From Trigonopsis variabilis (lineage: Eukaryota; Ascomycota; Trigonopsidomycetes; Trigonopsidales; Trigonopsidaceae): DNA of 64,000 bases. Both the position numbers and the translations under genes were made by a program. This document shows positions 22,153 to 34,099 of this stretch, piece after piece. Positions within the stretch are counted from its first letter, which is position 1, and every line of letters begins with the position of its first letter. The notes under the pieces are model-generated. The model worked only from the letters and a program-made list of their open reading frames with translations, was not told the origin of the DNA and did not search any database. The stretch covers positions 744,001 to 808,000 of the forward strand of contig PPXM03000002.1 of the NCBI GenBank assembly GCA_003707065.3, given 5' to 3'.

Positions 22153-25100
22153 TTATGACATATCGTACCTATTCTCCGCTTCCCTCTCTGAGATGGGTGA
22201 AATTGCGTCTTCCAAACCACCAGGATCTTCCAAACCACCAGGATCTTCCGAACCATGGGTATTCACAGGAGCTTCAGAGGCAGGCGCTTCGTTTAAGGCG
22301 TTGATCGCAGCTTCCCGAGAAACGTTATTAATTGATGAGATCTTCCTAAGATATGAGACGCGATAGAATTTGTCAGCCTTGTTAAGCATTTCTTGTCTGA
22401 ACGTAGTACAAATAAATTGACCATCTGCTGATAGACTCTTGATCATGTCAGCGACAGCAACACGATATTGAGTATCCAAGTTTGCATCAATCTCGTCAAA
22501 TAGATAGAAAGGGGCAGGATCACATCTTTGAATCGCAAAGATCAATGCCAACGCGCATAGAGTCTTTTGGCCGCCACTAAGTTGTTCAATCCGCACCTGT
22601 TCGTCGGAGCCAGAGTTGAACGACACTCTTATACTTACTCCGACATAACTTTCAACTGAGTCGCCCTGTTGTTCATCGTCTTCATTATCCGAATCCCATG
22701 CTCTTTGGATAACAAGCTCACCTTTCCCAGCTGGAACAAGCTGTGAGAACAAACGAGTAAACTCGCGTGATACTTGTTTGAAAGTCCTTGTTATGGCTTC
22801 GTCTTTTTGACCATCAAGGACAGAAATCAAATCTGTGATAGCTTGCTTTGATTTGGTTAGTTCATCAACACGATCCTTTAAGACCTTTTGTTCGCGAGTG
22901 AACTTGTCAAATAACTGCGCTGACCGTTTGTTTATGTATCCAAACCCATTCAATTTACCAGATGTTTTCTTCAGTCTCCTGTTAAGGGTACCGGCGTCCA
23001 GCTGACCCAGTTCATCAAATGTCTCATCAGCAATTGCTCCTAATCCTTTAATCTTAGTTTTGAGAGCCTCCTTGCGATCATTCAAGAAGCCAATTCTGGC
23101 CATAGCTTGTTCCAAATGGTGTTTTCGACTCTCAACTTGTAAAGCATCGTGCTCTTGTAAATCTAGCAAAGAGGTCATCGCAGTTCCTATCTCGTCTTTC
23201 TCGCTCAGAAGTTGTGATTTCTTTGATTCGATTTTATCTATCTTCTCCGTGATATTTCTCAGTTTTTGGTTCTGAGAAGCCAACTCCTCGTCTACCTGAT
23301 CCAATGTCTCTTGACCCTGAGCAATTACCCTGAATTTCTGAGAGTTTAGTTCATCTCGTCGAGGAAAGAGGCTATCTCGTAAGAATGAGTTATGGATTCT
23401 TATTTTCTCTTCTAACTCGATCCGCTTTTGGCAAAGATTAGTATATCGTTCCCGATAGCGTGATAGATCTTCTGTCGTTTTGTCTAATAACTCAAGTTCT
23501 TTGTGATCAATATCAGTATTGAATGGTGATGAAAGCTCCTTAATATGAGACTCTTTCTGTTCCTGAAGGTTTTTCAACGTTTCCTGTGCAGCATGAAGGC
23601 TTTGTATTTTCAATTGAGATTGACTTGCCAATGATGTCAGTATATTTGAGTCGCTTTGTATCTCCTCCGATATTCGCATATACTGATCATTGACTTTTCG
23701 TTCTTCGCTTTCAGCTTTGTGTAATAGATTGATCCACTCGGTAACCTTTTGGTTGGCAACTTCCAGCTTTTTTTCCACTTCTGATATATGTATTTCGGTT
23801 TCTTGAATTTGAGTCTTCAATCCAGTGATCTTCTCAACTGCATCCAGCCGAAGTTCGCTGGAGTTTATGTATCCACCACTCAGGAGGCCTTTTTTATCGA
23901 CTCTGTCGCCAGTCAGCGTAATGGCACTAAGTTCGTTCTCTCGGGCTAGAAGAGCTCCGGATTCTAAATCCTGGCAGACAATAACTTTACCAAAGACCTG
24001 TTGAAGTGCTTTTTCGTACTTTTGGTCATAAGTGAGCTTGGATATTAGCGGCATTGCTTGACTGATATTGGGATATCTTGATAGAGGGGGTTTTATTCTG
24101 TTTAAAGGCATAAACGTCAGCCTTCCTGCTTGTTCTTTGACCAGAATATCCATGATTTTGGATGCGGTCTGATCAGTGTCAACGACAATGTGGAACAGAC
24201 TATTGCCCGCAACGACATCAGTGCAACTCATGAAGGGTTTATCGGCGGCGAAAAGGCTATACAAAGGACCATAGACACCTTTGATCTCATATTGACGCAC
24301 AATGCGGTCTAAATTCTTCAACCCTTGGCTCTGATATCGATCAATTCTATTCATCAATACTCTTTCAAAATGATTCAGAGACTCATTTAGCTCTCCCAGC
24401 TCATGTCTATAGACTTCTTGATCTCTCCATAGCCCTTTTCTGTTATCATCTTCTTCTTGTCGACTTTTCCTGTTAGAGAACTGCTGATTTTTGATTCTTT
24501 GCAGATCTTTCTGGAGAGCTTCCAAAATCTGTCTATTCTGTTCTGTTTTCTGTAATTTTTCACTCTCCAGTCGGCCGCAATTCTCGTAATCCAGTTCGAT
24601 TTCGTGACATATCTTGCTTTGTTCTAAAATTGCACGATCAAGATCTTCAACCTCCTTTGAAAGCCACATATCTCGCTCAGTTTGGCTTTTGAATTGCTTG
24701 TTTCTTCCTTGCTTATTCGATAATTGCTCAATTAGAAGCTGTGCCTCGGTCACTCTATTTCGTTCTTGCTCTTGCTTTGCAGTAATTTCTTCAAACGCTG
24801 GTTGCAATTTACCAATTTCTTGCTCATGACGAGATATCTGTGCCATAATTTCCTTCAGTTCTCGTTCACGATTAAGGCTCATTTCTTTCTCCTGAAGGAT
24901 CCCATCTTGCAGCTCCTTCTGTTTGACTTCTAATTCGGCTTTCATATTAAGTAATGATCTCCGTTCCTCTTGTAATTCCTTAAGAGTTCCATCGTACTGT
25001 CCTGCACGACGATCAATTCGTTGTAATTCTTGACCGTATTGACTAATCTTTTCATCTCGCTCGTCGTATTGGGTCAGAATAGAATTATTCTCATGCACTA

Positions 25101-25877
25101 TATCAGCTCGATCGCCTTCAAGTGTATTCAAACTGCGATCGATATCCTCTAGTTCACGCTGCATCGTAATATATTCGATCGATCGGTGTTCCCTATCCAG
25201 CTTTTGATATTCATTCCACGTCTCTTTCTCCTTATCGAGTTCGTTCAAGCGCTCATTGATATCTTCCAATAAATTCTCCACTTTTTCTTGTTGATCAATC
25301 GTCTCCTTCATGACTCGCATAGTTTCTTTCCTCCGTTCAACATACACATGTGTGCCAGCCACTTCCTTCAATACATTCAATCGCTCACTATCACTTGCAT
25401 TCGTAAGATGGGTGATTTGACCTTGAGGAACAATATAAAACGGGTTCGAGCGTGAGAACCCAGCACTCTCGAGAAGATTGATAACCTCAGTTTTGGACGC
25501 GGGTTTCCTATCTATTAAAAAGTCATCTGAGTTATGCCCAATTGTGCGCCGTAGTATGAGTTCTGGCTTGCCAGTGGGAAACCGGCTATCTGAATTATCG
25601 AAAGTAATCTCAACATAGAAGCTTATAATGTTGCCTCCTGATCCGTCGTGTATTAGTGCCTGCCTCATCTGCTCATCAAGATGACTATAAGCATCGCTTA
25701 AAAGACATTGAATGGCCGCAAAGAAATTGGACTTTCCCGATCCATTGGTCCCAACGATCACGTTAAAATGAGGACTAAGCTCATTGACCACTGCCTTATG
25801 TCTATAGGATTTAAATCCATCTATCACGATCTATTTATTAGCTGCTTTTTCTTTCCACTTACCTGTTTGATATACAT
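22153..25877 (-). CDS. SMC3: Cohesin subunit Smc3
   Basis: ATPase arm of cohesin, which holds sister chromatids together and forms loops. Two exons (5-codon MYIKQ exon; intron 25831-25862, 32 nt) give 1230 aa, the usual length. Walker A is GTNGSGKSNFF; two coiled coils flank the hinge (YGPLYSLFAADKPFMSC through TLTGDRVDKKGLLSGGY); the C-terminal head has LSGGQKTLCALALIFAIQ and Walker B FYLFDEIDANLDTQYR. SMC3-specific blocks (NLLESAGFSRSNPFYIVPQG) separate it from SMC1. Unusually, the paired Lys acetylated by Eco1 (K105/K106 in human) are Asn105 and Ser106 in the sequence RRTIGHNSDDF. The tail carries a short GGLEDP duplication. Confidence 0.97.
22209..22254. repeat. 18-bp tandem duplication inside the SMC3 3' end
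   Basis: The unit CTTCCAAACCACCAGGAT occurs at 22209-22226 and again at 22227-22244, with a partial third copy after it. On the coding strand this makes a repeated EDPGGL peptide in the disordered C-terminal tail. Confidence 0.85.
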
Positions 25878-27481
25878 AACTAGACAATGACCAGAGCGCG
25901 TCAGTCGACGCGTGTGGTGACAAAGTAATTAAGCCGTCCGGGTAAGTTGTCTTTGTTCTCAAAAAATTGTGGTAAGTTGACAGATCTCTCATCATCGAGG
26001 CCTCCTTTGAAGACCAAATGTAATTCCATATAATTAAATTTTAATATAACAGGTATAAATCTTGCTCTCCTTATGCACTTTCCTGAAATATCGCCGTCTG
26101 TGATTAATGCACCCAGAACAATGGGCAGTTTGAAGTAGCGATGGCTCGCTACAAGAGACTGTTTTCTCCTTCTCTTTAACTTCTGAGGATAAACTTGAAA
26201 GATGAGTAGACCATTGGTTATAAGAGAACGAATATCAAGATATCTGGTTCGCTACGTGAGCCTACTCAGCTTTGCAGGTTAAATTACGTACTGAGTAAGC
26301 CAGTTTGTCAAAAAGAAATCACTAACTATAACCATGCCTAAAAAAATACCTACCCAGTAACTTATACAACTCATCTTTGATTTTCTGTGGCAAAAGTCAT
26401 TATCTTCACCATCTGCTCAATATTAAGCCCCATGTATGTAAAACATGAGAACACCAAGCAGTATCAAAAAGTGCACTATATCATCACAATCAGCATGTAC
26501 AAGCGCTCAGCCATATTATTACAGAGTTGCTGAGTAGAATGAGCTACCTACCATGAAAGTAATGGTCGAGACGGTGATATTTATGAATCTAAAGATGGGG
26601 GAGACAGTGAGGCAGTACAGTGGACTCTCTAGAGATGATCCAGGAATAGCAATTATAGTAAAAGGTCAGAATGGATAGATATACTCATCAGCTACTTCGT
26701 ATCCACATTAACCGTAAAACTATTATCTTCCTCAATCTTGGTTCATTTCTCACGTTATTCGACCAGCAAAAAAAATCCAATACTTTTGGCTCTGTGATGT
26801 GACTACCCGTTTAGTATTTTTCCTCTCAAGGCAAGTCTTTTAGGCTCAAACAGACCCGGAAAAGCTTCAACTAGGTATATACTTAACCCACCCTACCACA
26901 TTGACTGCCTCGAACAATATAGCGGCTCCTGTGAACCGAAAAAGTAATACGAACGAAGAAGGGATATAAAATAGACACTTAGACCCTCATCTTTGTTTGA
27001 GGAACTGTGAATTAAATGAGTTGGGGTAGACAAAGACTAAAGGGAAGCGCATAGTCATGATTCTCCCTGAAGTCTATAAACGGCAAAGAAAGGAACCAAT
27101 AGTCATTGACATAGAAAGAATTTTTCGACATAACTTCTTCACGCCAAACAACGAATATCTCTTTTTTCTCCCTCGCTACTGCTGATTTTTTAATTGACCG
27201 TAGTCAACCCTGCTCTTGAACCGAAGTAGCAGTTCCCTATCTAATGATTTAGTGCTATGATCAACAAGTTAATAGCAGCTTCAGGAGAGAGAACAGAGTT
27301 CTTGTTTTTTTTTGAACAGGGCATAATAAAAGGATAGAACGACTTTAAACTAGTTTTTCTGTTCAGCTCAATCTGCAAGCAGTATATTAACTTTAAATAA
27401 GAGATATATAAGGTATTAGATAAGTTAGTAGCAAGAGGAAGGTTAATACCTATATGCCTATGCTTGGGCTTATTCCAAGTT
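25878..27481. other. 1.6-kb gene-free AT-rich region
   Basis: No reading frame of notable length exists on either strand between SMC3 and the tRNA gene. I saw no transposon ends, tandem repeats or known small RNA. The sequence has several A or T runs of 7-9 bases, including a T run near 27307-27314. Confidence 0.5.
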
Positions 27482-27565
27482 GCGGGATTAGCTCACCTGG
27501 GAGAGCGTCAGACTGAAGCGTCAAGTGAAATCTGGAGGTACTGTGTTCGAGCCACAGATCTCGCA
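27482..27565 (+). tRNA. tRNA-Phe(GAA) with an 11-nt intron
   Basis: The acceptor stem GCGGGAT pairs with ATCTCGC with one G-T wobble, followed by discriminator A. The D arm is GCTC...GAGC, the anticodon arm TCAGA-CTGAAGA-TCTGG with anticodon GAA, and the T arm CTGTG-TTCGAGC-CACAG. An 11-nt intron (CGTCAAGTGAA) sits one base 3' of the anticodon, the canonical nuclear tRNA intron position. Removing it leaves 73 nt. The internal B box GTTCGAGCC is intact. Confidence 0.96.
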
Positions 27566-27566
27566 A

Positions 27567-27574
27567 TTTTTTTT
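27567..27574 (+). terminator. RNA polymerase III T-run terminator
   Basis: Eight consecutive T residues begin two bases after the tRNA-Phe discriminator base, the standard Pol III stop. Confidence 0.9.
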
Positions 27575-27872
27575 GATATTATTTTATTGATTATTTTTTT
27601 CATATATTTGGTAGTGACCTAAATGGTTGAGCTTGGTTAAGAACATTGTGCCCTTTCCAGAGCTTCCGTTTCGATGTCACTAAAGACACTTATGGCCGAG
27701 CGCAGTATCAGTCTCACGGTCAATCAACTGCCACTTAGGAGGAAGAGCGGTCTACACTTAGAAGTACAGAAACGTGTAGGGTAATTGTAATTTTCAAACC
27801 ATGAGTTATTAATTAAAAGAATTACTATTTCTCGTACAAAATTGTTACAGCAGCCCGTGATAAATGCAAAGT

Positions 27873-30317
27873 CTAAAGAGAGCGAGGAAGATGAGGAGGA
27901 TCTAAGGGGTCAAGAAGATTCGGATTAACGTAAGTAAGTCCTCGCTCTCTGATCTCGTCAAGGGTCTGAGAAGACGATCTCGTGCGGAGGGGCTGGCGAA
28001 CAGCGCGGAGAGCAATAAATTTGGAGAGAGGAGCATAATGCTTATGAAAGTCCCACATAAAGATCAGAGTGAGGATGGGAAGAGGAGTTAAGAAGGAGGC
28101 TAGATAATAGGCACGCTGTAGGGCCAAGGTTCCAGCCATGGTCAACTGGAAGAAAATAAGGCCCATTGCAACCCTGAAGAAAATGACGGGCCAAGAACGT
28201 CCAGTCGAATGATGATAGTGTTCCATTGCATATATAAGCTGGTATTTGTAAACCAGATAACCCAACAGAAAGTAGACGAAGCCCGCAGCCAGCACTTTCG
28301 TGGATAGAACACTATATATGAGGCAAAGATTCAGAGTTAGAATGGGTATAGGAAGCCAGATCCCAAAGTTAAATCGAGGTGGACGTTTCCTAACCAGATG
28401 ATTAGGATTATACCGAGCTCGTGACCAAATCAGAGTAAAAGGTACTTTGAAAAGGTTACCAATATCTAATAGCCTAAAAGGAAACATCCCCAGCCCTTGG
28501 AGAATGATAAGATCGACATAAAATAACGATAAATCTCGGATGGAACTAGCGAGAACATAAGCTATTTTGGTTGTGTCTTTAAGAAATGAAAGATAATTCG
28601 AAGCCGTTCTGGCCACCGTCAAGACTAAGAATAAGTTGAAAAACACGTAAAAGTAATTCTTCTCGATTACGGATAACTCAACATCACCCCAAGAGATGTA
28701 ACCCTGAAGACAGGATAAGTAGTCGTTAATATAGGGGACAGCCACGTTGAGGAGAGAAAACAAAACAGTAGGCAAGAAACCAGCCACCAAAGCGAGAAGT
28801 AACGGTGATGATTCCAGAGCTCTACCTAGAGCTGGCCAAAACTTCTTGATTGTTTCCAAATTGAGAAGAGTAGAAACGTAAGTTACCGGAAAGACAAGAG
28901 CAACTGCAATGAGTGAGACCAAGAACGTGATAAGCCAAGCGCGCAAGTAGCGATGTCTTCTAGAAATATAAAAATTGCGCCAGACAACATCTTGCGGAGA
29001 TGGAGCCAAGTGAGCAATTAGAACATTTGGACTAGGGTCGAGAATCGCTTGAGAGGCCATCTGTGCGCTAGCTACACTGTCCATGGTAACAAAAGCACTA
29101 TCGGTGGGAAGGAAGCCATCATCACGGTGTTCAATGATATCGTCGTCTAGGCGCTGAAGAAGCTCATAGTAGTAATCAATAGCATCGACCTGCCCTCCAA
29201 ACAAACCAAAAGGGCCCAAGCCGACTTTTGGGCGTAGACTGGCATTTGAGTCATCATGAATTAAACTAGAATCGATGACTAGGCGATCACGTTCGGTATC
29301 GTCGTCATCGCTTATATTGGCTTCTATTTCATGAGGAAAGGGCAGTTCCGACTCTGAAAAAGTCGAACGACCCGCCTTCTTCAGACGGGTCTGGTAAAGG
29401 ATCCATGCGTTTTCCAATCTCTTTATGATATCTTTTCGCTTATCTAGCAAAGCGTCAAAATCTCCCCAATATCGGCAGATGCTCACAGTCGTGACGGAGC
29501 CAACTTTAAGTCTGGTAATATGATCCCTAAGAGCTTCCTCGCTGCGAAGCTCGCGAGGGACGCCAGATAGTCTAAAAGTTCGGTCAGTTACAGAATATTG
29601 GCTTCCAAGGTACTCCTGTCTGGTTTGGACAATTTTCTTAGTTTGGCGCAGCAGGAAGTAAGCAGTCAATCCAGTGAAGAAATAGATAAAGACAACATAT
29701 GTCCAGAGATAAGGAGGATATTGGCCAGAGGCATCGTCGTCGCCGTCATGATCCTTGTAAGGATCAATAGCCAATAGACCTCCCCGATCGGGATTAATAA
29801 AGGTAAGTGTGCTATTACCATTGTTATCACCCTGATCAAAGTCACCAGTGTAATGGTATCTAATTGGACTGATGATTGTACCGGCGAAGAATGTCAGTAC
29901 GCCCAAGAGATAGGTAGCCATTTTGAAGAACTGCAGGAACACATAGGCGTCAAGTCCTGAAAACTCGAGAACTTGCTCATCTGTAATATTCAACACAACG
30001 GGAATCCAGCCAAATAGCGAGGACGGCAATTTAGGCAAGTCAGGGATCTGAAAACTTCGGCGAGCGTACACTAACTTGAGTTTCGGACGGAGTGCACAGA
30101 AAATCAGGAAACTGGTCAGTCCAATGAATAATGCAATAGATAGCTGAGTCTTTATGACAGGGGGATTTGCAGTTCGAGGATCAGGAGGTAAATCATCCTC
30201 GTCTCTTGATATTAGATCCAGGATATTCATGTTGCTACGCGTCCTGTTGCGGTGCAGCTGTACAAATGGAGGACTAACTACGCCTGACCACCCACGTCGG
30301 TTAGACTGCTCATCCAT
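27873..30317 (-). CDS. Csc1/TMEM63 (DUF221) osmosensitive cation channel
   Basis: Eukaryotic osmosensitive, mechanically gated channel of the OSCA/TMEM63 family. One exon, 814 aa. The first span (LSIALFIGLTSFLIFCALRP) is followed by YARRSFQIPDLPKLPSSLFGWIP, spans two and three, a long cytosolic loop with an RNA-recognition-like fold (FRLSGVPRELRSEEALRDHI, then SAFVTMDSVASAQMASQ), the DVVWRNFYISRRHRYLRAW block, and seven or eight further spans (including FFNLFLVLTVARTASNYLSF). The family hallmark order is complete. Membrane location (plasma membrane or internal) cannot be decided; several fungal paralogues exist. Confidence 0.93.
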   Translation of the reverse strand: MDEQSNRRGWSGVVSPPFVQLHRNRTRSNMNILDLISRDEDDLPPDPRTANPPVIKTQLSIALFIGLTSFLIFCALRPKLKLVYARRSFQIPDLPKLPSSLFGWIPVVLNITDEQVLEFSGLDAYVFLQFFKMATYLLGVLTFFAGTIISPIRYHYTGDFDQGDNNGNSTLTFINPDRGGLLAIDPYKDHDGDDDASGQYPPYLWTYVVFIYFFTGLTAYFLLRQTKKIVQTRQEYLGSQYSVTDRTFRLSGVPRELRSEEALRDHITRLKVGSVTTVSICRYWGDFDALLDKRKDIIKRLENAWILYQTRLKKAGRSTFSESELPFPHEIEANISDDDDTERDRLVIDSSLIHDDSNASLRPKVGLGPFGLFGGQVDAIDYYYELLQRLDDDIIEHRDDGFLPTDSAFVTMDSVASAQMASQAILDPSPNVLIAHLAPSPQDVVWRNFYISRRHRYLRAWLITFLVSLIAVALVFPVTYVSTLLNLETIKKFWPALGRALESSPLLLALVAGFLPTVLFSLLNVAVPYINDYLSCLQGYISWGDVELSVIEKNYFYVFFNLFLVLTVARTASNYLSFLKDTTKIAYVLASSIRDLSLFYVDLIILQGLGMFPFRLLDIGNLFKVPFTLIWSRARYNPNHLVRKRPPRFNFGIWLPIPILTLNLCLIYSVLSTKVLAAGFVYFLLGYLVYKYQLIYAMEHYHHSTGRSWPVIFFRVAMGLIFFQLTMAGTLALQRAYYLASFLTPLPILTLIFMWDFHKHYAPLSKFIALRAVRQPLRTRSSSQTLDEIRERGLTYVNPNLLDPLDPPHLPRSL

Positions 30318-31012
30318 CTATGATGAATATTGCCAATCATTCTTGTTTTGGAGACGAAGATACAAAAGACTGAGCGAGATATCTAGAGCGACATGTATCT
30401 TACGGAGCTAACCATTATTTTCCGATATCGAATAGAATAAAAGGCTCTCTATGGAGCAGTAATGACAGAGCGCATCACAGGTTATTCCTTACTTTCTGAT
30501 TATCTCTCCGTGTTTTACTTGTGTCTTGGTTCTAAGGTCTAGACAGTCTTACTGGCTACCGAACCTGGAGACAAGCACAGGGCAAGACTTTGAGATAACC
30601 AACTGTAAGACTCTTCAGTGAGCCAAGAGATTTTAATTCGATGATAATATGAATATGAGAGCTGTTGATATGATTACGTTTTTACTTGCAGAAAGTCACT
30701 ACGTTAACCCGGATATTATTCGGATATCAGATTAAGGAAAACTTCGGTTTCAACACATTTTACATGAAATTCCAAGCTAGTCAAAGCTACTGAGATATCC
30801 ATAAGTGGTATAGCACTATCCCATTCATTTCTCCTTCTAGCCCAATCTTCCGTTCATCTGGCGTCCACTGCAGACATTGACTTTTCCTACACAATAATCC
30901 AATAAATGAGACTATGGTAGTTCTATAAATATTCAAGAAAAAAAATAAAACTTGACGTAATCATTGGAAGTGATGAAAAGAGAAGTTGCAGGTTGCCCTT
31001 TCAACACTGATA
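30318..31012. other. Divergent promoter region, no gene seen
   Basis: 695 bp between the divergent channel gene and DDT/WHIM gene. Nothing beyond short AT-rich stretches was recognised. Confidence 0.5.
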
Positions 31013-32843
31013 ATGCCATACTCACCATCAAGCGACTCACAGAGTTTGTCGTCGCTTTCACCTCCGCCGGACGACATCGACATGGTTTCCGAATGGAGTG
31101 AAGATGACCAGCGCCGAAGAAGAAGTACACGGACTCGAAAACCCAAACTTCCATTTATATTTGAAGACAGTCCTCGTCGACCAAAACCGACTAAAACTAC
31201 CAAACCCAAGAAAAAGCGGAAGATCATTGAGGAGGAAGAGATTCCAATTCCTGAACCTGAGCCTGATCCAGATGAGATCCAATATAATCCTGCTATAGGT
31301 TGGTCTTTTATAGTTCTATCCCTTTCTAACTGGCAAGCGCTCATTGTAATGTTCGTGACACGATTTTCTAGTCTGTTTGATGATGTGCTCCTGGAATTAG
31401 GTCCTCAAGATATAGAAGAAGGAGTCTCGGGAGAATCGCCTTCTTCTGAAGTCGAACTACTCCTGTGCCGTCTTTTGGCTCTTGCACTGAACCGTAAGAA
31501 GCCGATCGAGTATGTGATCTCATGTACACTGATTTACTAACAATCACAGTCCTAATAGCTATCAGAGAGCATGCGAGGAAATAAGTAGTCAGCGATTTAC
31601 GTTGGGTTGCCCTGAGGACTATCTTTATTCTAGTCCCTTTGCTCAGGGCCGTTCCTTTAGAGACTTTAGCCCTACAGAGAGAGTTTCATTACTGAGAAAC
31701 CTGGTCTATTGGTCACTTGCTGGTTCTAACGCAGTTCGTGCAGAGATAAATGCCTCCTATCCTCAGAACCGAGAGGAAGACGACTTCACAAGTCCTCTTG
31801 TAGTCTTGCCAATTGGAAAGGATGGTGAAAATAGAAAATATTATCTTATTGAAGGAGTTAGTGATACTAGGTTTCGCTTAATGAGGGCAACAAACCCTTA
31901 TGCTAAGGTCGTTTCTTGGGCTCCAATGGCGTCGACTACTGAGGAACTTCGAGAATGGGTGGAGGAGTTTACAAAGGTTGATACTTCTACCAACGGCCGT
32001 CAATTATATGACGCTCTAACTGAGGAACTTCCTCGTCTGGAAAATGCGGATTTGAAACGGAAGCGACGGGATTACCGAGTCAAACGCAAGGCTTTCTTTG
32101 ATGGAATCTCGAGGCAGGAAGGAGGGATGTATGCTGGTCGTACTCGTGGTATTCGGCTGAATTATGCGGCGTTGACTCCTGAGGAAGACTGGGAATTTGA
32201 AGAAGGAAATACGAGACGATCGGCTCGCCAAGCTGCTCATCGAATACGAGAGACTCCAGTGGAAGGTACTCGTCGTTCCTCTAGATTATCCAGAGCTTCC
32301 AGAGGCGAAAGCCGTGAGACAGAATACACAAATGGAACTGGATATGAGCGGGAGAGTCAGACCCCACCAGAGGATCAGGAATCTGAGAGCGAGAATGAAG
32401 TGAGCATAAAAGAAGAAGACCGCCCCATAGCTACTGATGCCAACTCTCAAGATGTTCCATCTACAAATAGTGAATTCGATGGAGCCGCTTCTCAACCGGA
32501 CGAGTTAAAAGATTCCTCGCTTTTGAGGTTACCCAAGTCTCAGGGACCCACTCACTCATCAGGATATACGAAATTGGAGTCGAATGACATTGATTTTGGT
32601 GCTCGTCCAGTCGAGTTGACAGAGTCTCCCAACAAGCCTGATATCTCTTTGAACGCTCAGTCTTTCTCCAACCAAGAGGCTGCTGAAGACTCAGTGCTTA
32701 CCTCTAATGGTTCCTCCGGTGAGATAAAGACTCAAGAACCGGCACTACTGAAACAGTCTGCTACTGATGGGTATCATGAACCCCTTTTAACTCAAGGAGG
32801 TGACATCAATGGGAACGCAAGTAAAACTGAACCAAGCCATTGA
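31013..32843 (+). CDS. DDT/WHIM-type chromatin-associated protein
   Basis: Likely nuclear protein with a DDT/WHIM module as found in ISWI-partner subunits and RSF1/CECR2-like proteins, which contact the ISWI ATPase and linker DNA. Three exons (introns 31299-31337 and 31510-31549) make 583 aa. A basic Ser/Arg/Lys-rich start (RRRRSTRTRKPKLPF) is followed by a helical DDT-like segment (LIVMFVTRFSSLFDDVLLEL), YLYSSPFAQGRSFRDFSPTERVSLLRNLVYW, and the WHIM-like LVVLPIGKDGENRKYYLIEG and FRLMRATNP. The C-terminal half is charged and probably disordered. The frame is open upstream but the first ATG is at 31013. The fold assignment is by pattern, not by search. Confidence 0.65.
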
Positions 32844-33061
32844 ATTCTAAATCTTGTTTGGCGAACCGCGATTATCGCAGTTTAACATGTATCATAGAAA
32901 AGAAGTCCAATTATTAGACTTAGCCAATAGACCTCTCTTCCATATAGGCAGTGCGTAAAGATGAATCAACTATAGTTAGAAGAGGAAGTCTTTGGGAGCA
33001 AAGGTGTGGATGGCAACGAAGTTTGCGGACGACGACGACCAACGGTCCTAAGGAGATTGGG

Positions 33062-33881
33062 ATGGAGTACGCATCAGATTCTGGGAGTGACTATTCTCGT
33101 GAGTAGAAGAGGAAACTAGACTGATTTTAGGCTATTGGATCGACTGGTTTCTAGGGATTAAAGGACATGAATATTTTTGCGAGATTGAGGATGAGTTCAT
33201 AATGGATCGGTTCAACCTGACTGGGCTCAATGCTGAAGTTCAACATTACCAGCTGGCTTTGGACTTGATCACGGATAACCTTGGTTTGTTCTGATATTGG
33301 TAGAAGGGATGCTGATCGATAGACCAGGAATGCGACGCGGAGCTAAGCTCTCAAATTGAAAAATCGGCTCGTCACCTTTATGGACTCATTCATGCGCGAT
33401 ATATTCTTTCTCAAAGAGGTCTACAAAAGATGGTAATAGCATTGAAAACTATAGTTGTTAATGGCAGTTGGAGAAATATAAGAAATCCGATTTTGGGCGA
33501 TGTCCGCGAGTCCTTTGTAATCTCTTTCCCTTGCTTCCGGTTGGATTGACTGACTTGCCGCGAATGGAGCCTGTTAAACTATTCTGTATGAAATGTGAAG
33601 ATATTTATAACCCGAAATCTTTGCGTCACAATGAAATCGACGGCGCCTATTTTGGGACATCTTTTCCCGGTCTATTGTTCCAAGCGTTTCCTGGATTAGT
33701 TCCTATTAAGACGGGAGATAAATATATTCCTCGGATATTTGGTTTCAAGGTCCATGAAGCGTCAGAACTGGCTCGCTGGAGAGAAAAGAAGAGATTGGAG
33801 ATGATGGGCCGTCTGGAAAAGTATCAACAAGAAGAGGAGGAAGAGGCCAATAGGAAAGCTCGACTGTTGATGTCGAATTAA
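33062..33881 (+). CDS. CKB1: Casein kinase 2 regulatory subunit beta
   Basis: Regulatory subunit that dimerises and assembles the CK2 holoenzyme. Four exons (introns 33099-33130, 33284-33322, 33433-33467) give 237 aa. Family blocks are continuous across junctions: YWIDWFLGIKGHEYFCEIED, DRFNLTGLNAEVQHYQLALD, ARHLYGLIHARYILSQRGL, the zinc ligands CPRVLC and FCMKC, and HNEIDGAYFGTSFPGLLFQAFP. The start MEYASDSGSDYS keeps acidic Ser residues that could be autophosphorylated. The C-terminus is a Glu-rich helix. Confidence 0.95.
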
Positions 33882-34099
33882 TGTATACTATGAAATTTTA
33901 AGACCGATCGCATATCTACGTGACGCCTTCTAGATATTACGTTACTCTTCTTGTTCATCTTGTTAGTCAAACAGCGTGAATAACTACCTTGTCATTCGTT
34001 CACCAATGTATGATCTACACAAGATAAAGCCTCCCAAACCAAACAAGAACCTATCACCAACCTATCATCTAAACCGAATGTTAGGTAACCAGAATCGTA

